Assembly: GCA_003641425.1 (NCBI GenBank)
Contig: QNAH01000019.1
Coordinates: 1-14,359 of the forward strand
Direction: 5' to 3'
DNA: 14,359 bases
Source of the DNA: Candidatus Zixiibacteriota bacterium
Lineage (GTDB): Bacteria > Zixibacteria > MSB-5A5 > GN15 > PGXB01
Shown here one piece after another: positions 1-7,642 of the stretch; the first letter of the stretch is position 1, and every line of letters begins with the position of its first letter. The translations under genes and the position numbers were made by a program. Under the pieces are notes generated by a model. That model had not been told where the DNA came from, did not search any database, and saw nothing but the letters and a program-made list of their open reading frames with translations.

Positions 1-2774
1 TCGGCCTCATATTCGGCACCATAGCAATACATCAGCATTCGAACGGCATCGAAATCGGAACCGTTTTCACTTCCCGAGTCCGATGGTATATCCCAGTCGA
101 TGGCATCACCAAAAAATACCTGGCTGAAAGTTTCACTGGATTGATTAATGTAGCGCTGTTTCATGACGATAAAATCGCAATCATCGATTGCAGTCGGTGC
201 GAAATATTCGCATTCAAGGGCGATACTGGAATCCTGCGAGACAAACCGCCCCGAGTAACCATACTGATAATCGGAATATGTCGTCGAATCAGCCACAGGA
301 CTTTCAAGCGGTCTAAAACCATTGTCGTCCAGCCAATTGGCACCGAACATGTAGTAATTCAGAACCGTATCGGACCCGTTCAAATAACAGATAAAAGGGC
401 TTCCTGAATATAGGTAGACCGATGACAGATCATCAGCTCCGGAAACGTTTTCGGTCGTATCGCAGTCATTGAAAAAGTCCAGGTTATACCCACCATTACC
501 GTTATATCCGCCGCCGCTTCCAATATTACCGGCATTGCTGAACACAAGCCGTGTACACTCAGTTCGAATATCGGCTTCATCGGGGAACTGGATGGTATCG
601 GCCACTATCAATTCGATAGAAATCGAGTCCGTACTGCCGCCAATTGCATCGGATTCGATTATAATATAACCAGTAACAACCTCCGGAGTAGTCGTAATGA
701 CTCCGCCATTATTCAGATACATCTCGAGTTGTGTGGAATTCGGGCTTAAATGCGAAATCGAAATCGGGCCGTAATTGCTGATATTGAGCCAGCCCGGTGT
801 ACCGTTTACCTCAACCACGGAAATCGATGATATGAATAAAGGCGCATTACCGACATTCTCCAGGGTAACCGTGTCGGTCAACTGTATACCCGGTTTTGTC
901 CATGTCGGCTGGGTAATTTCCTGCGGTGTATAAACCAGAACAGGATTGGGAACCGGTTCGACGCATGGCAGGCGGAACCACTTAACAGGATTGGTTGTCC
1001 ATATCCCGATGTTTTGCAGGCAGGAACCCGGGAACTTGTCATTGATATAGAGAACATCGAGATAATAATCGCCGGTGTAACTGCCCGAAGGATCGACGAC
1101 CTCGATCAACTCAAAATCGGAAGAGGGATCGACCAGCATGCCGAATCTGGAAACGGTCGGGTAATGATCGGCATCACATTCATAAGGCACTCCCGAAGTA
1201 TCACATAGCGGGGTCGGCGTATTGGTCAGGTTACGGGCGATATCCCAGTTATAGCCGCCGTTATCTGATACCGAAACATATATTTCGCCGTTTGCGGTTC
1301 CCGAATATCTGGCGCCTTCCCACCTGAGCGCCGCACAGTCATTGTAAATGCCGTTGTCCAGATCCAAAAATTGTACGAAAACGGCATAGAATTTTCCATC
1401 GCATTCCGAGAGCTGAGGTTTGCCGATACTCATTTCATTCCAGGCGCCACCCGTACAGGTGCTGTCATTGATTTCTTCATCGGCTATATTCCAGTTGGCG
1501 TCCTTGACTGTCCGAATTTCGTTATTGGCTTCATCCCAGTGAAGAAGCCGCGAGCCCCAGAAATAGGTGTAATCGCCCAGTCCGCCGACGGCCGGATCGG
1601 GCGGATTGATAACGCGGGCCGGCCAGAGGATGTGCAGGTAGTCCTGCGAATCGATCAGGATAGAAGCATCGGAATGTGCCAGATAACCTCCCTGGGTCGA
1701 ATCGTAGGCGCTGACATTGACTTTGGGTCCCCAATTGGCGCCCATGTCGGAGGACATCATATAGTAAACATCGTTGGTACGCTGGTTAACACCCAATCCA
1801 TCATCGATCCAGTCACGATCCCATGACTCAGGATCGCCCGGGTATGCTCCCGGAGGCGCCAGCCAGACCAGGGCGACTTTTCCGCTGATGCGGGATGCGG
1901 CAACCATCTGCGAAATACACGGGATGGTGTCCACGATCATGGGGGGGTACTCCCAGTAACCAAGCGTGTCCGAACCAACTCTTCTGAAATAGTGAACGAA
2001 TGATTCGTCGATTTCGTTCTCGAGTTGCATTGCAAAGACATGAGTGACAGTATCGCCGTCCCAGACATGATAGGCCATATCCGGCCATACAAAAACATCT
2101 TCACCGCTTGTGATCTGGTCTGGTGGAACACCATATTGCATAAGGGAATCAGGGACTCTTCTTTTGTATGGAGAAAAGAAACAATTGACTACATCGAAAT
2201 CATACCAGACTGTTGATGCATATCCGGCACCTTCATCATGATGGTTGGCAATGACGGCCTTGCCCTCGGTATCGACATCAAGGGCAACATAGCCCGAGAA
2301 GTTGGTTCCCTGGCCCAGACGCGGATGAATATCACAGCCGCCGCCGATGCCGGCAAAAACAAAATCACCATCACCCGGATCGAAGGCCTCATATCCGGTG
2401 CCGCCATCGCCCCCACGGATATAGTCGGTTTGTTTAAACCAGATAATATGGACAATCTGATTGGCGCGCCAATCAATTTGCCGATTGGTGCGGCCGTTGC
2501 TCTGAAAATCGTGAGATGTAATTCCTATCTGGGTACCCGGCGAAGCAGTCTCAACGCCTGTAAATCCGAGTGATGCGGTACCGGGCGAGCGTTGTAATGG
2601 TCGATAATCTATATTTCTCTCGGCTCCGGCAAGTTTTGTTTTTGAATTCCTGGTTATGTATTCCCGATACTTCCAAACATCGTTATCGGCGGATTGTGAG
2701 GCGGAAACACTGAGTGCCAGACCGGCTGCAGACAATAAGGAGAGTATAACAAACGCCGATAGTTTTCGTGACAT
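1..2774 (-). CDS. Large secreted Asp-box (sialidase-like propeller) protein, 3' end outside the window
   Basis: The reading frame is open from the ATG at 2774 to the window edge, giving 924 residues without a stop. AAGGAG stands a few bases before the ATG. Residues 1-25 form a signal peptide: a basic start (MSRK), a hydrophobic core and an SVSA cleavage site. Two Asp-box motifs of the S-x-D-x-G-x-x-W type occur near residues 341-348 (SSDMGANW) and 503-510 (SDNGGYNW). Such motifs mark beta-propeller blades of the sialidase/BNR class. Residues about 625-720 read as an Ig-like beta-sandwich (TLENVGNAPLFIS). Residues 735-924 form a Cys- and aromatic-rich region that I do not recognise. It is probably extracellular or surface-bound. 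No catalytic sialidase residues can be assigned, so the substrate is unknown. The gene is divergent from the sigma gene. Secretion is well supported; function is not. Confidence 0.85.
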   Translation of the reverse strand, partial: MSRKLSAFVILSLLSAAGLALSVSASQSADNDVWKYREYITRNSKTKLAGAERNIDYRPLQRSPGTASLGFTGVETASPGTQIGITSHDFQSNGRTNRQIDWRANQIVHIIWFKQTDYIRGGDGGTGYEAFDPGDGDFVFAGIGGGCDIHPRLGQGTNFSGYVALDVDTEGKAVIANHHDEGAGYASTVWYDFDVVNCFFSPYKRRVPDSLMQYGVPPDQITSGEDVFVWPDMAYHVWDGDTVTHVFAMQLENEIDESFVHYFRRVGSDTLGYWEYPPMIVDTIPCISQMVAASRISGKVALVWLAPPGAYPGDPESWDRDWIDDGLGVNQRTNDVYYMMSSDMGANWGPKVNVSAYDSTQGGYLAHSDASILIDSQDYLHILWPARVINPPDPAVGGLGDYTYFWGSRLLHWDEANNEIRTVKDANWNIADEEINDSTCTGGAWNEMSIGKPQLSECDGKFYAVFVQFLDLDNGIYNDCAALRWEGARYSGTANGEIYVSVSDNGGYNWDIARNLTNTPTPLCDTSGVPYECDADHYPTVSRFGMLVDPSSDFELIEVVDPSGSYTGDYYLDVLYINDKFPGSCLQNIGIWTTNPVKWFRLPCVEPVPNPVLVYTPQEITQPTWTKPGIQLTDTVTLENVGNAPLFISSISVVEVNGTPGWLNISNYGPISISHLSPNSTQLEMYLNNGGVITTTPEVVTGYIIIESDAIGGSTDSISIELIVADTIQFPDEADIRTECTRLVFSNAGNIGSGGGYNGNGGYNLDFFNDCDTTENVSGADDLSSVYLYSGSPFICYLNGSDTVLNYYMFGANWLDDNGFRPLESPVADSTTYSDYQYGYSGRFVSQDSSIALECEYFAPTAIDDCDFIVMKQRYINQSSETFSQVFFGDAIDWDIPSDSGSENGSDFDAVRMLMYCYGAEYEA

Positions 2775-2833
2775 CTTTTGCTCCTTTCAGATTCTCTTTC
2801 TTCCATTTAGACGGACACAGGATGCAAAACATC

Positions 2834-2852
2834 GGAAAGTATATAACTTTCC
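2834..2852. promoter_or_regulatory. 19-bp dyad, candidate operator of the secreted-protein gene
   Basis: GGAAAGT and ACTTTCC are perfect 7-bp arms around ATATA. The site lies about 60 bp upstream of the minus-strand ATG at 2774. Read on the minus strand it overlaps TATACT, a five-of-six match to a -10 box, although no good -35 box stands at the right distance. A dimeric repressor site over a -10 box is the simplest reading; a short 5' UTR hairpin is the alternative. Confidence 0.4.
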
Positions 2853-2932
2853 AATATGAGTCGCAGAATAAACCTGTATTAATATTATATCGACCTGTCA
2901 CCACCTCCCTTCACACAAGATTATTTCCTGCT

Positions 2933-2965
2933 TTAAATTATAAATTATATCATATCATAATTTAA
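2933..2965. repeat. AT-rich inverted repeat
   Basis: The perfect 9-bp arms TTAAATTAT (2933-2941) and ATAATTTAA (2957-2965) flank a 15-base loop. Base composition here is strongly AT-biased, so chance is possible. It is not followed by a T tract in either direction that would make it a terminator. Confidence 0.35.
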
Positions 2966-3031
2966 GCCTGTAATGGTACTTGAAAAAACCGGAGATTTTA
3001 ATATGGCGGTAAAAATGTTATGCTACCCAAT

Positions 3032-3252
3032 ATACGCAACATCAACAAATTGAGAACTGCTTACAATTAAATATCTATATTCATTCCAGTTTTGTCAATT
3101 ATAAAATGGCAAAATAAAAACGGTATTCACTCTTAAAATCGTTAATCCTCTCATACCATAGTTGATTATGAGAACAAAACAATTTTTTTATATCATTCCG
3201 TGTCCATCATAAAAAGCATAACCTAGATCTTATCAGCCGGAATACGCAACAT
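3032..3252. repeat. Direct repeat pair ATACGCAACAT
   Basis: Identical 11-mers lie at 3032-3042 and 3242-3252, 210 bp apart, both in plus orientation. The GCAAC core resembles the AAC core of ECF -35 boxes, but no shared -10 element follows at a constant distance, so a promoter role is not supported. They could be binding sites for another regulator. Confidence 0.35.
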
Positions 3253-3327
3253 GGACTCCTGTATAGTGTGGTGCTTCTTGATTTTTATTCTGGCACGAGA
3301 TTTGGCAAAATTTTGACTCGGGCATTG

Positions 3328-3364
3328 TTTTTATGAATCCTTTTTGGTAAATTTTGCTCTAATG
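3328..3364 (+). promoter_or_regulatory. ECF-type promoter-like element at the sigma gene
   Basis: TGAATC (3334-3339) and TCTAATG (3358-3364) are separated by 18 bases, with a TTTTT run before and TTTTTGG after the first box. The same layout recurs at 4367-4403 before the exporter operon, with 27 of 37 positions identical and no gap. ECF factors typically read a GAA-containing -35 box and a TCT-containing -10 box at about this distance. The oddity is that the final ATG of the motif is the best start codon of the sigma gene, so a transcript starting the usual 6-8 bases downstream would lack it. Confidence 0.5.
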
Positions 3365-3949
3365 AATGAAAAAGAACTGATAATACAGGCTCAAAGCGGC
3401 GATTTTAAGGCATTCAGCCGCCTGATAGAGAGCCGCAAGGATAAAATATACCGTCTTGCCATGAAACTTACGGGCAACCGAGATGATGCTGAAGATATTG
3501 TGCAGGATACGCTTATGAAAGCAATTGATGCAATTGACAAATTTCGTATGGAATCATCATTCGGGACATGGTTATATACCATCGCCCTGAACAATATCAG
3601 GGCCCATGCCGGTGACAAGAAGAGGGAAGCCCTGCGACCGATCGATGATTATCTGCCGGGTTCTCATTCCGAGTCAACAAGTAAGGAGCTTTTTGACTGG
3701 GGCGATCCGCATCAGCAGTTCGAGCGCAAGCGATTAAATGATATGATTGAGACCGCGCTGGCGGAATTGCCGCTGAAATACAGCGCGCCGTTTACGTTAA
3801 GATATATAGAAGACATGCCTGTCAAAGAGGTGGCCAGAGTACTGGATCTCTCGCTGTCTGCCGCCAAATCCAGAATTTTGCGTGCCAGGCTGGCCCTTCG
3901 AGAGAAACTTTCAAATGTCTTCCGGGAGAAAAACAATGAAAGGCTGTAG
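3362..3949 (+). CDS. ECF-family RNA polymerase sigma factor
   Basis: This 195-residue protein has the normal size and two-domain layout of an extracytoplasmic-function sigma factor. Sigma region 2 spans about residues 16-86 and includes DDAEDIVQDTLMKA (core polymerase and -10 contacts) and FGTWLYTIALNNIR. Sigma region 4 spans about 133-185, with ALAELPLKY and the helix-turn-helix VKEVARVLDLSLSAAKSRI that reads the -35 box. I chose the ATG at 3362 because MNEKELI is the usual beginning of these proteins; a TTG at 3344 would add six residues with no better ribosome site. The end overlaps the next gene, a zinc-type anti-sigma factor, by 14 bp, which predicts translational coupling. A promoter-like motif shared with the downstream exporter operon overlaps the start. 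The specific ECF group cannot be fixed by eye. Confidence 0.93.
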   Translation: MNEKELIIQAQSGDFKAFSRLIESRKDKIYRLAMKLTGNRDDAEDIVQDTLMKAIDAIDKFRMESSFGTWLYTIALNNIRAHAGDKKREALRPIDDYLPGSHSESTSKELFDWGDPHQQFERKRLNDMIETALAELPLKYSAPFTLRYIEDMPVKEVARVLDLSLSAAKSRILRARLALREKLSNVFREKNNERL

Positions 3950-4187
3950 CAAGCATATTCAACAGATTGCCGAATATATCGATGGCGAACTGGATGAAGC
4001 CCTCTGCACCCGCCTGGAGGAACATCTTAAAGAGTGCAATAACTGCCGGATAATGGTCGATACGCTCAAGCAAACCGTTGTCTTATGCCGTGAGGGCAAA
4101 AGAGAACGTCTGCCCGAAGATATCGAATCCCGCCTTAATGATGCTTTGAAGAATAAGTGGGAAAAGAAGTTCGGGAAAAAATCCTGA
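3936..4187 (+). CDS. Zinc-binding anti-sigma factor (zf-HC2/ZAS type)
   Basis: The 83-residue protein carries the ZAS signature H-x3-C-x2-C at His30, Cys34 and Cys37 (HLKECNNC), with His7 as a likely further ligand. This fold binds zinc and clamps the partner sigma factor; oxidation or ligand loss can release it in characterised relatives. The ATG at 3936 has GGGAGAA seven bases upstream and lies inside the sigma gene, the normal arrangement for such pairs. No membrane segment follows the zinc domain: the C-terminal half is short, charged and Lys-rich. It is therefore probably a soluble cytoplasmic anti-sigma factor rather than a transmembrane sensor. The inducing signal is unknown. Confidence 0.88.
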   Translation: MKGCSKHIQQIAEYIDGELDEALCTRLEEHLKECNNCRIMVDTLKQTVVLCREGKRERLPEDIESRLNDALKNKWEKKFGKKS

Positions 4188-4366
4188 TTTAACCCGCCTG
4201 TTGCGACCGGTCGATTTTCCTCGTCATTTATTTATCTGCCTGTTTGTTGACTGATTTTATCCCTTTTTGATAGAATATCAATATTTTTCAGTCCTCACCA
4301 TCATTTTTTATCACCAGTAAGGTGTTGTCCTGTAATGCAATTTACAAAATATGACAAAATTTGTAT

Positions 4367-4403
4367 TTTTTGTGAATCGTTTTTGGGCCTTTCCTATCTA
4401 ATG
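4367..4403 (+). promoter_or_regulatory. ECF-type promoter before the exporter operon
   Basis: TGAATC (4373-4378), 18 bases, then TCTAATG (4397-4403), matching the copy at the sigma gene at 27 of 37 ungapped positions. A start about seven bases after the -10 box would give a leader of roughly 34 bases carrying AGGAAAGGA before the ATG at 4443, a good layout for a real promoter. A small dyad, ACAAA-A-TTTGT (4354-4364), lies directly upstream and could bind a further regulator. Confidence 0.6.
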
Positions 4404-4442
4404 GTTTAAATAGCGGGAAAAATAATCAGGAAAGGATAACCG

Positions 4443-6785
4443 ATGAAACGATTTCTTACAGAATTTTCTATCAATCATCCCTGGGTGGTCATAGTGGGAG
4501 TGGTTTTGATAACCGCTCTCTTTGCCGCCCAGCTTCCGAATATTAAAATTGATACTGACCCCGAGAATATGCTTGAGGCCGATGAACCGGCCCGTATATT
4601 CGACCATGAGGTAAAGGATGAATTCAGCCTCTATGATTTCATTGCCGTCGGTCTGGTCGTGGAGGAAGGTGCTTTTAATCGGAAACATCTTTCCCATGTC
4701 TATAATATAATAGACGAAGTTTCCGAGATCGAAGGAGTCATTGTCGATGACATTATGTCTCCGTCGACTGTGGATGATATCAAGCAGGGTGATGATGGCA
4801 TTCTGACCATTTCAACTCTTCTTGAATATGAACCGGAAAGCGATGAAGATGCGCGGTACATTCTGGGTCGGATAAAGGACAATCCGATTTTTAAGGGCAA
4901 ACTTGCCTCCGACGACGGCAAGGCTGTGGCAATGTTTATTCCGATTGAATCAAAAAATATGTCGCGTTCGATTGCCGACGAAATTCAGACCATAATTGAT
5001 AAGTATTCCACCGCCGACGAACAGTATTTTATCGCTGGTTTGCCCTTGGCCGAGGACAGCTTCGGCTCCGAGATGTTTAAGCAGATGGCGGTATCGGCGC
5101 CGTTTGCAGGAGCCATCATATTTTTATTGATGCTGATCTTTTTTCGTAATATAAAAATAATCCTCGCTCCCATGGTGGTGGCGATCATTTCGGTCATCTG
5201 GGCGATGGGATTACTTATTCTGACCGGCAATACGGTTCATATCATGAGTTCGATGATACCGATCTTCCTGATACCGATTGCGGTACTCAACTCGATTCAT
5301 ATTATTTCGTCATTTCACGACCGGTATCAAAAATACAAACATAAAAAGACGACTATCAGAAATACCATATCCGAATTGTTTATTCCGATTCTGTTCACCA
5401 CGGTGACGACAATTGTAGGCTTTCTTTCTCTGGCGCTGACCCCTATACCTCCGGTGCGGGTTTTCGGGATTTTCGTGGCTTTCGGTATTTTTGTGGCGTG
5501 GTTCCTTTCTATCACCTTCAATGCGGCTTTTGCAGTCCTTATATCCGACAGGGCACTCCGCAATTTCGGGCGCTCCGATGACAGTCACGGCCCGCTTTCG
5601 TGGATCATGCATGTCTTCCGTGATTTCAGCCGGAAACATTACAAGGGTATTCTGGTCGGGACGGCCGTGATCCTGGTGGTTGCCGCCGTCGGCCTCAATT
5701 TGATTGTCGTCAACGATAATCCCGTCAAGTGGTTCAAGCAGAATCATCCTCTACGCGTGGCCGACCGGACCCTGAATAAGCACCTGGCTGGAACTTATAT
5801 GAATTACCTGGTCCTTGACGGGGGTGAAGAAGACGCCCTGAAAGATCCAGAGACCCTTAAATATATCGAGAAACTGCAGCGGCATCTCGAAAAGAATGAC
5901 GTTGTTGGCGCCGTCACCGGTGTCACCGATGTTGTCAAGAAGGTTCGCTATGAACTGTTTAACAGTGATCCGGCGAAATTTGCAATTCCCGACAATCAGG
6001 ACGAAGTTGCTCAAAATCTGTTCCTGTTCGAAATATCCGGAGGGGATCCTGATGATTTGTTCAAATTTGTCACACAGGATTATTCACGGGCCAATCTCTG
6101 GGTCCAGCTTCGCGAAGGCGACAATGAGTCGGTCATGTCGGTCATAGATGATGCCGAGCGGTATTTCGAAGATAATCCGCCTCCTGTCCATCTCGAGGCT
6201 AAATGGGCCGGTCTGCCCTATGTCAATGTTGTCTGGCAGGAAAAGATGGTCGGCGGGATGCGTTCGGCCCTGTTGAGTTCATTCGCCGTTGTCTTTATAA
6301 TGATGGTCTTCCTTTTCCGTTCGCCGTTGCTCGGATTCATTTCGATGCTTCCTTTGAGTATCACCATCATGGCCATCTATGCGGCGATAGGTTATATCGG
6401 CAAGCCTTACGATATGCCGGTGGCCGTTCTATCGTCACTGACGCTGGGGCTGTCGATCGACTTTGCAATACATTTTATAAAAAGAACGAAATATATACAT
6501 GAAAAAACAGGGAACTTCAATCAGACATTCCCTCAGATTTTCGAAGAGCTGGGCCGGGCGATCGGCCGCAATGTCCTGGTGATCGCGATTGGATTTGTCC
6601 CGATGTTTTTCTCGACGCTGGTGCCGTATATCACGGTCGGATCGTTCTTCTTTGCCATCATGATGGTGTCCGGAGCGGTGACGATGTTGCTTCTGCCGTC
6701 GATATTTATAATCTTTCGCAACCGTCTTTTCCCGGCAGCGGAAATTGTCAGTGAGAAAAGTAAAAAAATAGCCGTTACAGAATAG
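4443..6785 (+). CDS. MMPL/RND-superfamily inner-membrane exporter, probably for lipid
   Basis: The 780-residue protein has the duplicated RND plan. TM1 is near residues 11-30, followed by a large periplasmic loop (about 31-215) and a bundle of five TM segments (about 217-375). A second half repeats this: TM7 near 405-425, a periplasmic loop (about 426-610) and TM8-12 to about 765. The length and two-loop layout fit the MMPL branch, which includes the hopanoid transporter HpnN, rather than the longer HAE1 drug pumps. The second half carries the signature GLSIDFAIHF with Asp673, a likely proton-relay residue. The matching place in the first half (AVLNSIHI) has Leu282, so the relay looks one-sided. 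AGGAAAGGA precedes the ATG, and an ECF-type promoter lies about 40 bp upstream. It heads a four-gene operon with a LolA-like carrier and an outer-membrane barrel, which points to moving a lipid outward. The substrate is unknown. Confidence 0.9.
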   Translation: MKRFLTEFSINHPWVVIVGVVLITALFAAQLPNIKIDTDPENMLEADEPARIFDHEVKDEFSLYDFIAVGLVVEEGAFNRKHLSHVYNIIDEVSEIEGVIVDDIMSPSTVDDIKQGDDGILTISTLLEYEPESDEDARYILGRIKDNPIFKGKLASDDGKAVAMFIPIESKNMSRSIADEIQTIIDKYSTADEQYFIAGLPLAEDSFGSEMFKQMAVSAPFAGAIIFLLMLIFFRNIKIILAPMVVAIISVIWAMGLLILTGNTVHIMSSMIPIFLIPIAVLNSIHIISSFHDRYQKYKHKKTTIRNTISELFIPILFTTVTTIVGFLSLALTPIPPVRVFGIFVAFGIFVAWFLSITFNAAFAVLISDRALRNFGRSDDSHGPLSWIMHVFRDFSRKHYKGILVGTAVILVVAAVGLNLIVVNDNPVKWFKQNHPLRVADRTLNKHLAGTYMNYLVLDGGEEDALKDPETLKYIEKLQRHLEKNDVVGAVTGVTDVVKKVRYELFNSDPAKFAIPDNQDEVAQNLFLFEISGGDPDDLFKFVTQDYSRANLWVQLREGDNESVMSVIDDAERYFEDNPPPVHLEAKWAGLPYVNVVWQEKMVGGMRSALLSSFAVVFIMMVFLFRSPLLGFISMLPLSITIMAIYAAIGYIGKPYDMPVAVLSSLTLGLSIDFAIHFIKRTKYIHEKTGNFNQTFPQIFEELGRAIGRNVLVIAIGFVPMFFSTLVPYITVGSFFFAIMMVSGAVTMLLLPSIFIIFRNRLFPAAEIVSEKSKKIAVTE

Positions 6786-6818
6786 AGTTATTAAAACAGA
6801 AAATATTTGGAGGATAAA

Positions 6819-7625
6819 ATGAAGTTTCAGAAGATTATTATGGTAATACTGCTGGCCCTGTTTTCCGGCTCAGTCAATCTCGCAGCGCAGGATAATAACA
6901 AGGCCGAAGAGATTATGAAGAAAGCCCATCTGGCCCTGTTTTATGCAGGTGATGACGGCGCTGCCGAAGTCACGATGAAAATAGTCAATTCCAAGGGCAA
7001 AGAGCGTCTGCGCGAGTTTACCATGCTTCGCCTCGATATCGAAGAGGGCGGCAAACAGGACTATTATACTTATTTCAAGAAGCCCAGCGATGTTTCGCGT
7101 TTGACTTTCATGGTTCACAAGATTCCGTTCTCGTCGGATAATCGCTGGCTGTATATTCCTTCCGTCGATCTGGTCAAGCGGATTTCCGCCGATGACAAAA
7201 ACTCAAGTTTTGTCGGCTCCGATTTTACCTATGAGGATGTATCCGGCAGGCACTGGTCGGAAGACAATCATAAGCTGATCCGTGAGGAAAAACTCAATGG
7301 CCGTGATGTTTATGTTATCGAATCAGTACCCAAAGAAAAGTATAAGGGATTTGCGCGCAAAGTGTCGTTTATCGACAAGGAAAATTACCTGCCGCTGAAA
7401 GAGGAATACTACAACAAGAAAGACGCACTCAAACGCGTTTTCACGGCAGAGAAAGTCGAATTGGTGGATGGAATCCAGACTGCGACCCTACGCAAGATGG
7501 TCAATGTTAAGAAAGATCAGTACACCACGGTGGAATTCAGCAGTATCAAATACAATGTCGGAATGAAAGAAGAAGTATTCACCGAGCGTTTTCTGAAAAA
7601 TCCACCGCGTGAGTATATTCGATAA
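6819..7625 (+). CDS. LolA-like outer-membrane lipoprotein-sorting family protein (periplasmic lipid carrier)
   Basis: A 268-residue secreted protein with a signal peptide at about residues 1-23 (hydrophobic core IIMVILLALFSGSV, cleavage near NLAAQ). The mature part matches the LolA-like family by pattern: an early segment on a helix-rich start (AEEIMKKAH), alternating beta strands, the stretch RWLYIPSVDLVKRI, and the characteristic SSFVGSDFTYED near 129-140. These proteins form an open beta-barrel cup that holds a lipid. Members next to MMPL exporters are thought to shuttle cargo across the periplasm. I chose the ATG at 6819 because TGGAGG at 6808-6813 is its ribosome site; the TTG at 6807 lies within that site. 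It begins 33 bp after the exporter stop and ends 17 bp before the barrel gene. It is distinct from housekeeping LolA. Confidence 0.87.
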   Translation: MKFQKIIMVILLALFSGSVNLAAQDNNKAEEIMKKAHLALFYAGDDGAAEVTMKIVNSKGKERLREFTMLRLDIEEGGKQDYYTYFKKPSDVSRLTFMVHKIPFSSDNRWLYIPSVDLVKRISADDKNSSFVGSDFTYEDVSGRHWSEDNHKLIREEKLNGRDVYVIESVPKEKYKGFARKVSFIDKENYLPLKEEYYNKKDALKRVFTAEKVELVDGIQTATLRKMVNVKKDQYTTVEFSSIKYNVGMKEEVFTERFLKNPPREYIR

Positions 7626-7642
7626 CTGAGGGGATGATAACG

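Larger units (their letters stand above)
2775..3343. other. Divergent AT-rich intergenic region, 569 bp, no gene seen
   Basis: This lies between two divergent genes and must hold the start signals of the secreted protein, and perhaps upstream signals for the sigma gene. No convincing coding frame or RNA gene is visible. It contains a 19-bp dyad (2834-2852), an AT-rich stem-loop (2933-2965), two copies of ATACGCAACAT (3032-3042 and 3242-3252), and at its right end the ECF-type motif (3328-3364). A minus-strand TTGACA (3098-3093) followed after 17 bases by GATATT is a weak sigma-70 candidate for the secreted-protein gene. Confidence 0.6.

Noticed and set aside
1371..1826. Plus-strand open frame of 151 codons
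   Set aside because: It lies opposite the secreted Asp-box gene, whose frame is continuous with meaningful motifs across this stretch.
3344..3361. TTG at 3344 as start of the sigma factor
   Set aside because: The ATG at 3362 gives the usual ECF N-terminus and the TTG has no better ribosome site.
4204..4213. Palindrome CGACCGGTCG after the anti-sigma gene
   Set aside because: A lone 10-bp palindrome without loop, T tract or second copy; no function can be supported.
5310..5747. Minus-strand open frame of 145 codons
   Set aside because: It is antisense to the exporter; its His/Arg/Glu-rich product reflects the complement of membrane-protein codons.
6807..6818. TTG at 6807 as start of the LolA-like protein
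   Set aside because: This TTG sits inside the Shine-Dalgarno sequence TGGAGG used by the ATG at 6819, and the signal peptide begins properly at that ATG.
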